NCBI GenBank assembly: GCA_021166775.1
Contig: JAJPEQ010000006.1
Span: forward strand, 341,697-405,696
Reading direction: 5' to 3'
DNA length: 64,000 nt
DNA from: Comamonas sp.
Lineage (GTDB): Bacteria > Pseudomonadota > Gammaproteobacteria > Burkholderiales > Burkholderiaceae_C
Shown: positions 57,926 through 64,000 of the stretch, piece after piece
How the letters are laid out: each line of letters begins with the position of its first letter
How positions within the stretch are numbered: position 1 is the stretch's first letter
Translations under genes and position numbers: made by a program
Notes under the pieces: model-generated
Database searches by the model: none
Told to the model about the DNA's origin: nothing
What the model saw: only the letters and a program-made list of their open reading frames with translations

Positions 57926-59173
57926 TCAGGCTGGCGTCCGCGCCAGCCACGCCGCGGCGCCGCGGCCGGCCACCAGCCCGCTGGCGAAGCAGGCGGTCAG
58001 CAGGTAGCCGCCGGTGGGGGCCTCCCAGTCGAGCATCTCGCCCGCGCAGAAGATCCCGGGCCGTTCGCGCAGCATCAGCGAATCGTCCAGCGCTTCCAGC
58101 CTGACGCCGCCGGCCGTGGAGATCGTTTCCGCCAGTGGGCGTGGGCGAAGCAGGCGTAGCGGTAAGTTCTTGATGGTCGCAGCGACGGCAGCCATGTCCT
58201 GCAGCGCGGCTTTGTCCAGCACCTCGAACACCAACGCGCATTTGGCAGCATCTAGCCCCGCCTGCCGGCGCAGGTGTTCGCCCAGGCTGCGGCTCTTGCG
58301 CGGCTTCGACAGATCGGCCTGCAGACGTTCCAGGTCGCGGCCGGGTGCAAGGTCCAGTTCCAGCATCGCGCTGCCGTCGCGGGCGATGGTGGTGCGCAGG
58401 TCTGCGGCGATGGCATAGACCAGGCTGCCTTCGATGCCGGTTTCGGTCAGCACGCATTCGCCCTGGAGGGCGTGCGCGGTACCCACAGCGTCCTGCCAGT
58501 GCGCCACCACCGGCTTCAACGGCGCGCCGGCGAATTTCCCGGCCAGCAACGCGCTCCAGCCGACGTCGAACCCGCAGTTGGCGGGCGCCAGCGGCGAGAT
58601 GTCGATGCCGCGCGCGGTCAGCAACGCCACCCAGCCGGCGTCCGATCCCAACTGCGGCCAGCTGCCGCCGCCCAGTGCCAGCACCAGCGCATCCGCGGCG
58701 AACGTGGTGGCGCCGTTGGGCGTGTCGAAGCGCAGCGCGCCGGCCTCGGCCCAGCCCTGCCATCGGTGCTGGACGTGCATCTGCACGCCGGACTCCTTCA
58801 GTCGCCGTACCCACGCGCGCAGCAGCGGCGCGGCCTTGCGGTCCAGCGGGAACACCCGCCCGGAACTGCCGACGTAGGTATCCACGCCCAGCCCGTGCGC
58901 CCACGCGCGCAGCGCGTCGGCGTCGAAGGCGTCCAGCCAGCGGCCGATTTCGCCGGCCCGCTCGCGGTAACGCATGTCGAAGTCGGGGCGGGCTTCGCCG
59001 TGAGTCAGGTTCAATCCCCCCTTGCCGGCGATCAGGAACTTGCGCCCCACCGAGCCCTTGGCCTCGAACAGATGCACCTCGGCGCCGTCGGCGCGCGCGG
59101 CTTCGGCAGCCATCAGGCCGGCGGGGCCGCCGCCAATCACGGCAACGCGGCGGGTGTGTGGGGTTTCGGGCAT
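57926..59173 (-). CDS. HI0933/BaiN family flavoprotein, copy 1 (TIGR03862-like)
   Basis: VAVIGGGPAGLMAAEAARADGAEVHLFEAKGSVGRKFLIAGKGGLNLTH; C-terminal GGVRLEALDDSLMLRERPGIFCAGEMLDWEAPTGGYLL. Confidence 0.9.
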   Translation of the reverse strand: MPETPHTRRVAVIGGGPAGLMAAEAARADGAEVHLFEAKGSVGRKFLIAGKGGLNLTHGEARPDFDMRYRERAGEIGRWLDAFDADALRAWAHGLGVDTYVGSSGRVFPLDRKAAPLLRAWVRRLKESGVQMHVQHRWQGWAEAGALRFDTPNGATTFAADALVLALGGGSWPQLGSDAGWVALLTARGIDISPLAPANCGFDVGWSALLAGKFAGAPLKPVVAHWQDAVGTAHALQGECVLTETGIEGSLVYAIAADLRTTIARDGSAMLELDLAPGRDLERLQADLSKPRKSRSLGEHLRRQAGLDAAKCALVFEVLDKAALQDMAAVAATIKNLPLRLLRPRPLAETISTAGGVRLEALDDSLMLRERPGIFCAGEMLDWEAPTGGYLLTACFASGLVAGRGAAAWLARTPA

Positions 59174-59242
59174 CCGCACATGATTCCACGGCCGCCGCCG
59201 CAGGGCGACTAGAATGGCTGGTTTGTGCCAGCCGGACCCAGC

Positions 59243-59995
59243 ATGATCCTCAACATCGCCGCCTATCTGTTCGTGGTCATCGACGATGCCGATGCGCTCG
59301 CCGCGCGCCTGCGCACGCAGGCCGAGGCAGCAGGGCTGCGGGGCACCATGCTGGTGACGCCGGAAGGCCTGAACCTGTTCCTGGCCGGCGCCGAAGCGCC
59401 GTTGCGCGGTTTCCTGGAGGGGCTGCGCCAGGATCCGCGCTTCGCCGCGCTGCATGCGAAGGAAAGCTGGAGCGAGACGGTGCCGTTTGCGCGATTGAAG
59501 GTGAAGCGCAAGGCAGAAATCATCACGTTCCGGCGCGAGGCGGCCTCGCCGCTGCAAGTTGGCGAGCGCGCGCCGACGGTGGCCCCGGCCACGCTGGCGC
59601 GCTGGATCGCGCAGGGCGGCCGCGATGATGCCGGGCGCCGGCTTGTCCTGCTGGACACGCGCAACCAGCAGGAGGTCGCATACGGCACCTTCGACGGCGC
59701 GTTGACCCTGCCCATCGACCGCTTCACCGACCTGCCGGCGGCGCTGGCTCCGCACCGCGAGGCGTTGCGCGATGCGGCGGTGGTCAGCTTCTGCACCGGC
59801 GGGATCCGCTGCGAGAAGGCCGCGCTGTGGCTGCGCGCCGACGGCATGGACAACGTGCTGCAGTTGGATGACGGCATCCTTGGGTATTTCGAGCAGGTGG
59901 GCGGCGTGGGCTATGCGGGCGGCTGTTTCGTGTTCGACGAGCGGGTGGCGCTGGACCCGCAGCTGCGGCCGATGTCGGCAGGAGAGGCCGCATGA
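59243..59995 (+). CDS. Rhodanese-domain tRNA uridine hydroxylase-like protein (TrhO family)
   Basis: GTMLVTPEGLNLFLAGAE, LLDTRNQQEVAYGTFDGAL, VVSFCTGGIRCEKAALWL. Confidence 0.88.
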   Translation: MILNIAAYLFVVIDDADALAARLRTQAEAAGLRGTMLVTPEGLNLFLAGAEAPLRGFLEGLRQDPRFAALHAKESWSETVPFARLKVKRKAEIITFRREAASPLQVGERAPTVAPATLARWIAQGGRDDAGRRLVLLDTRNQQEVAYGTFDGALTLPIDRFTDLPAALAPHREALRDAAVVSFCTGGIRCEKAALWLRADGMDNVLQLDDGILGYFEQVGGVGYAGGCFVFDERVALDPQLRPMSAGEAA

Positions 59996-60150
59996 ACTGG
60001 GTTGCGATCGTGCTGGTGGTGCTGGGCGTGTGGCTGGCGTTGAAGGTCGCCAGCGCGCTGGTCAAACTGCTGCTGTGGTTGGCCGCGGTAGTGGGCCTGT
60101 GGTGGCTGGTGCATCCCTATCTGGGGCTGCCGCTGGTGCCCTTCATCTGA
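59992..60150 (+). CDS. Small hydrophobic protein, 52 aa
   Basis: MNWVAIVLVVLGVWLALKVASALVKLLLWLAAVVGLWWLVHPYLGLPLVPFI; ATGA overlap with upstream stop; not in track (short). Confidence 0.65.
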   Translation: MNWVAIVLVVLGVWLALKVASALVKLLLWLAAVVGLWWLVHPYLGLPLVPFI

Positions 60151-60172
60151 CTCGGGCGGCGCCGCGTCCGCC

Positions 60173-61372
60173 TCAGGGCCCGCCCAGCGCCTGTCCGGCC
60201 GCGTGGCCGCTGGCCCAGGCCCACTGGAAGTTGTAGCCGCCCAGCCAGCCGGTGACGTCCACGACCTCGCCGATGAAATGCAGGCCCGGCACGTGGCGCG
60301 ACATCATCGTACTGGACGACAGGCCGTCGGTGTCCACGCCGCCCAGGGTCACCTCGGCGGTGCGGTAGCCTTCGGTGCCGCTGGCTACCAGCGGCCAGTC
60401 GCGCAGCAGCGCGGCGATGCCGTCCAGCTCGCGCGGGGTGTACTGGCGCAGCGGTTTGCTGGCCAGCCAGTGCTCGCACAGCCGTTGGGCGAAGCGCTTG
60501 GGCAACACCTCGGCCAACAGCGTCTTAAGTTCGGCGTCGCGCCGCGATTGCTGCCAGTCGCGCAGCAGCGCATCGACGTCGGTTGCCGGCAACAGGTCCA
60601 GACGCAGGTTGTCGCCCGGCTGCCAGTAGTTGGAGATCTGCAGGATCGCCGGACCGCTGATGCCGCGGTGGGTGACCAGCATGAAGTTGCGGAAGCTGGC
60701 GCCATTGCAGCGGGCTTCCACCGGCAGCGCCACGCCGGCCAGGTCGTGCAGCCGCTCCGCATGCTTGCCGCTCAGGGTCAGCGGTACCAACCCGGCACGC
60801 GTCGGCAGCACGGCGTGGCCGAACTGCTGTGCGAGCTGGTAGCCGAAGCCGCTGGCGCCCATGCTGGGGATCGACAGGCCGCCGCTGGCCACCACCAGCG
60901 AGGCGGCTTCGAAGCGCCCCTGCACGGTATCCAGGCGGAAGCGGCCGGCGTCGGTGTGTTCCACCCGCTCGATGGCGCAATGGGTGCGGATCTCCACCCC
61001 CGCGTCGGCGCATTCGGCCAGCAGCATCGCCACGATCTGCCTGGAGGACTCGTCGCAGAACAGCTGGCCCAGCTCTTTCTCGTGGTAGGCGATGCCGTGC
61101 CGCTCCACCATCTCGATGAAATGCCAGGGCGTGTAGCGGGCCAGCGCCGACTTGCAGAAGTGTGGGTTGGCCGACAGATAGTTGGCGGGCGTGGTGCCGG
61201 TATTGGTGAAATTGCACCGTCCGCCGCCGGACATCAGGATCTTCTTGCCGACCTTGTTGGCGTGGTCGACGACGAGCACGCGCAGACCGCGCCGGCTGGC
61301 CACCAGCGCGCACATCAGGCCGGCGGCGCCAGCACCGATGACGACGGCATCGCAGTGGGATGCGGGCGTCAT
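60173..61372 (-). CDS. HI0933/BaiN family flavoprotein, copy 2 (TIGR00275-like)
   Basis: DAVVIGAGAAGLMCALVASRRGLRVLVVDHANKVGKKILMSGGGRCNFTN; VTLGGVDTDGLSSSTMMSRHVPGLHFIGEVVDVTGWLGGYNFQWAW. Confidence 0.92.
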   Translation of the reverse strand: MTPASHCDAVVIGAGAAGLMCALVASRRGLRVLVVDHANKVGKKILMSGGGRCNFTNTGTTPANYLSANPHFCKSALARYTPWHFIEMVERHGIAYHEKELGQLFCDESSRQIVAMLLAECADAGVEIRTHCAIERVEHTDAGRFRLDTVQGRFEAASLVVASGGLSIPSMGASGFGYQLAQQFGHAVLPTRAGLVPLTLSGKHAERLHDLAGVALPVEARCNGASFRNFMLVTHRGISGPAILQISNYWQPGDNLRLDLLPATDVDALLRDWQQSRRDAELKTLLAEVLPKRFAQRLCEHWLASKPLRQYTPRELDGIAALLRDWPLVASGTEGYRTAEVTLGGVDTDGLSSSTMMSRHVPGLHFIGEVVDVTGWLGGYNFQWAWASGHAAGQALGGP

Positions 61373-61402
61373 CCGCGGACAATCAGGGCAGCAAGTGGGC
61401 GA

Positions 61403-63214
61403 TCAGCGCGGCCCGCGCGGCTTGAATCCGCCCGGTTTGCGTCCGCCGGGCTTGAACCCGCCGGGTTTGCGCGGACCACCGGGGCGGTCGCCGTCGCGCG
61501 GCGGACCGAAGCTGCGCTTGCGCTTCGGTGCGTCGATATCGGCGTCGCTGGCCGGCTTCATCCGCAGCGGCTTGCTCGCCACCCGCACCTGCTGCAGGTG
61601 TTCCAGCAGCTCCGGCGGCATCCCCTCGGGCAGATCGACCAGGGTGTAATCATCGCGGATGTCGATGCGGCCGATGTAGCGCGATTCCAGGTCCGCCTCG
61701 TTGGCGATCGCGCCGACGATATGCCCCGGCTGCGCGCCGTGCTGGTAGCCCACTTCGATACGGTACGTGCGCATGCCCACATCGGCCGGCAGCGGCTCGC
61801 GCGGGGTGCGTTCACGCGGCTCGCGCGCGGGGCGCTCGCTCCGCTGCGGGCGGCCTTCGCCCGCGGTGAAGGGTTTTTCCGGCACGGCCGGCTTGGGCAA
61901 CAACAACGGCGTCTTGCCCTGCACCAGCTTGGCCAGCGCCGCGGCGATCTCCACCGCCGGCACGTTCTTTTCCTGCTCGTAGCGCTCCACCAGACCGCGG
62001 AACACCGACAGGTCGTCACTGCCCAACGCAGCGTCGATCTTGTCGAGGAACTTCGCCACGCGGCGCTCGTTCACCGCGTCCACGCTGGGCAGGTTCATCT
62101 GCTCGATCTTCTGCCGGGTGGCGCGCTCGATCGCGCCCAGCATGCCGCGCTCACGCGGCGCCACGAACAGGATCGCCTCGCCGCTGCGGCCGGCGCGGCC
62201 GGTGCGGCCGATGCGGTGGACGTAGCTCTCGGTGTCGTAGGGGATGTCGTAGTTCAGCACGTGGCTGATCCGCTCCACGTCCAACCCGCGCGCGGCCACG
62301 TCGGTGGCCACCAGCACGTCGATCTGGCCTTCCTTCAGGCGCTGGATGGTGCGCTCGCGGGTTTTCTGTTCCACGTCGCCATTGATCGCCGCGGCGCTGA
62401 AGCCGCGCGCCGCCAGCTTTTCGGCCAGCTCGTCGGTACCCAGTTTGGTGCGCGCGAAGATGATCATCGCGTCGAACGGCTCGGCTTCCATGATCCGGGT
62501 CAGCGCGTCCAGCTTGTTGACGCCGCTGACCATCCAGTAGCGCTGGCGGATGCTGGCGGCGGTGGTGGTCTGCGCCTTGATGGCGATTTCCACCGGGTCC
62601 TTCAGGTAGGTCTGGGCGATCCGCTTGATCGGCGCCGGCATGGTGGCGGAGAACAGCGCCACCTGGCGGGTCTCGGGCGTCTTCTTGAGGATGGCTTCGA
62701 CGTCGTCGATGAAGCCCATCCGCAGCATTTCGTCGGCCTCGTCCAGCACCAGCATGCGCAGCGAGGACAGGTCCAGCGTGCCGCGCTCCAGGTGGTCGAT
62801 GACGCGGCCGGGGGTGCCGACCACCACGTGCACGCCGCGCTTGAGCGCATGCAGCTGCGGGCCGTAGCCCTGGCCGCCGTAGATCGGCAGGATCTGGAAG
62901 CCGGGGATGTGCTTGGCATAAGTCTGGAACGCCTCCGCCACCTGGATCGCCAGCTCGCGGGTCGGGGCCAGCACCAGCACCTGTGGCTTGCCGGCTGGGG
63001 CGTCGAGCCGCGACAGCGCGGGCAGGGCGAACGCGGCGGTCTTGCCGGTGCCGGTCTGGGCCTGGCCCAGCACGTCGCGGCCTTCCAGCAGCGGCGGGAT
63101 GGTCGCGGCCTGGATCGGGGAGGGTGACTCATAGCCGACGTCGCGCAGGGCGGCCAGCAGGGTCTCGGGCAGGCCGAGGTCGGTGAACAGCAGGGTCGCG
63201 TTGTCGGCGCTCAT
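61403..63214 (-). CDS. DEAD-box ATP-dependent RNA helicase with DbpA-type RNA-binding domain
   Basis: AQTGTGKTAAFALP, VLDEADEML, SATMP, HRIGRTGRAGR; C-terminal DbpA-like domain and RGG/KPGG tail. Confidence 0.93.
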   Translation of the reverse strand: MSADNATLLFTDLGLPETLLAALRDVGYESPSPIQAATIPPLLEGRDVLGQAQTGTGKTAAFALPALSRLDAPAGKPQVLVLAPTRELAIQVAEAFQTYAKHIPGFQILPIYGGQGYGPQLHALKRGVHVVVGTPGRVIDHLERGTLDLSSLRMLVLDEADEMLRMGFIDDVEAILKKTPETRQVALFSATMPAPIKRIAQTYLKDPVEIAIKAQTTTAASIRQRYWMVSGVNKLDALTRIMEAEPFDAMIIFARTKLGTDELAEKLAARGFSAAAINGDVEQKTRERTIQRLKEGQIDVLVATDVAARGLDVERISHVLNYDIPYDTESYVHRIGRTGRAGRSGEAILFVAPRERGMLGAIERATRQKIEQMNLPSVDAVNERRVAKFLDKIDAALGSDDLSVFRGLVERYEQEKNVPAVEIAAALAKLVQGKTPLLLPKPAVPEKPFTAGEGRPQRSERPAREPRERTPREPLPADVGMRTYRIEVGYQHGAQPGHIVGAIANEADLESRYIGRIDIRDDYTLVDLPEGMPPELLEHLQQVRVASKPLRMKPASDADIDAPKRKRSFGPPRDGDRPGGPRKPGGFKPGGRKPGGFKPRGPR

Positions 63215-63548
63215 GTTGCCTTGGGGCGGAATCGCCGAAGGTTAAGGGGGCACGCATTGTACGCGCCATGTCACGAGTACGGGCTCCAATCCGCAAGATG
63301 CCCGGGGCAGGTGGCGGAAGCGGCCGTGCGATGCCTGGGGAATCGATCCGGGTATTTTGCCGGCCGTGGATGCGAACGATTCTTGTGCTGTGCGCTTGCG
63401 GGTGCGCCCGAGTGCAAAATCGTGCGCACTTCGCGTGCATTTGGTCGTGAAGGTATGGCCGCGGTGGTATCCCGGCGGTTAGAATGCGCGGCTGTTAGCG
63501 AGCGGCCATCATGGCCGGCAAGCCCACGAACAACTAGAAGAGGCAAGC

Positions 63549-63905
63549 GTGCTGGCCGAATACCTGCCCACCCTGCTGTTTTTGATCGTCGCCACCGGGA
63601 TCGGCATCGCCCTGATCATCGTCGGCAACGTCCTCGGTCCCAAGCGGCCCTCCGGCGAAAAACTCTCGCCCTACGAGTGCGGCTTCGGCGCCTTCGAGAA
63701 CGCGCGCATGCCGTTCGACGTGCGCTACTACCTGGTCGCGATCCTGTTCATCGTGTTCGACCTGGAAATCGCCTTCGTCTTCCCTTGGGCCGTGGTGTTC
63801 CGCGAGCTGGGGGTGTTCGGCCTGATCGAGATGGGCGTGTTCCTCACGCTGCTGGTGATCGGCTTCGTGTACGTGTGGAAGCGCGGCGCGCTGGAGTGGG
63901 AATGA
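63549..63905 (+). CDS. nuoA: NADH-quinone oxidoreductase subunit A (GTG start)
   Basis: [44 protein letters not shown]. Confidence 0.95.
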   Translation: MLAEYLPTLLFLIVATGIGIALIIVGNVLGPKRPSGEKLSPYECGFGAFENARMPFDVRYYLVAILFIVFDLEIAFVFPWAVVFRELGVFGLIEMGVFLTLLVIGFVYVWKRGALEWE

Positions 63906-64000
63906 GCAATATCGTCCAATCAGTTCTGGAAGCCGCCAGCAACCCGCTGCCGGAAGGGCGGCTGGATGACATCCTGCGTCCCGAGGGCGACAACCCGCTG
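63902..64000 (+). CDS. nuoB: NADH-quinone oxidoreductase subunit B, 5' fragment cut by window edge
   Basis: [37 protein letters not shown] overlap with nuoA. Confidence 0.85.
   Translation, partial: MSNIVQSVLEAASNPLPEGRLDDILRPEGDNPL

Noticed and set aside
59174-59755. N-terminal extension of the 609-aa minus-strand ORF
   Set aside because: Antisense to the TrhO-like gene; the flavoprotein starts at MPETPHTRRVAVIGGG (59173).
63215-63548. tRNA gene expected before nuoA in xanthomonads
   Set aside because: No cloverleaf with a GGTTCGAATCC-type T arm could be read in this spacer.

Overview
64 kb, GC-rich, almost fully coding bacterial window with no CRISPR array, rRNA, recognisable tRNA, phage or IS element. 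Positions 1 to about 55.87 kb read as a Comamonadaceae-like (Burkholderiales) chromosome. In order: MCP fragment, hslO, gamma-CA, ferritin-like DUF455 protein, two tandem EAL/HDOD proteins, xerD, TAXI-TRAP transporter with DUF1850 protein, AEC permease, queG/tsaE/amiC, AraC/AhpD-like/cupin/Lrp, xdhAB/LysR/NCS2 permease/guaD, dedA, mutL, gdhA, a degenerate ABC ATPase beside an ABC exporter, a 7TMR-DISM diguanylate cyclase, tyrosine phenol-lyase next to tryptophanase, MBL-fold RNase-like protein, LysR-leuC-entericidin-leuD-leuB-asd-fimV-truA-trpFBA-accD, yggT, livK-like and lysS. From about 55.87 kb to the end the proteins look Xanthomonadaceae-like (wecA-like, two HI0933/BaiN flavoproteins, trhO, DEAD-box helicase, nuoA, nuoB start). 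The switch falls inside a very conserved stretch of lysS, so the window is probably a chimeric contig, or less likely a real recombinant. The best candidate for undescribed biology is the leader upstream of asd. It holds a 33-codon peptide ORF ending ...ITKTTTITG-stop, followed by duplicated complementary half-sites (CTCCGGC x2, GCCGG x2), which looks like a Thr/Ile attenuator. A family of short repeats related to an intergenic Comamonadaceae-type element also occurs, with apparent in-frame copies inside mutL, the DUF455 gene and possibly tsaE. Taxonomic and family statements come from memory of protein families; no search was run.
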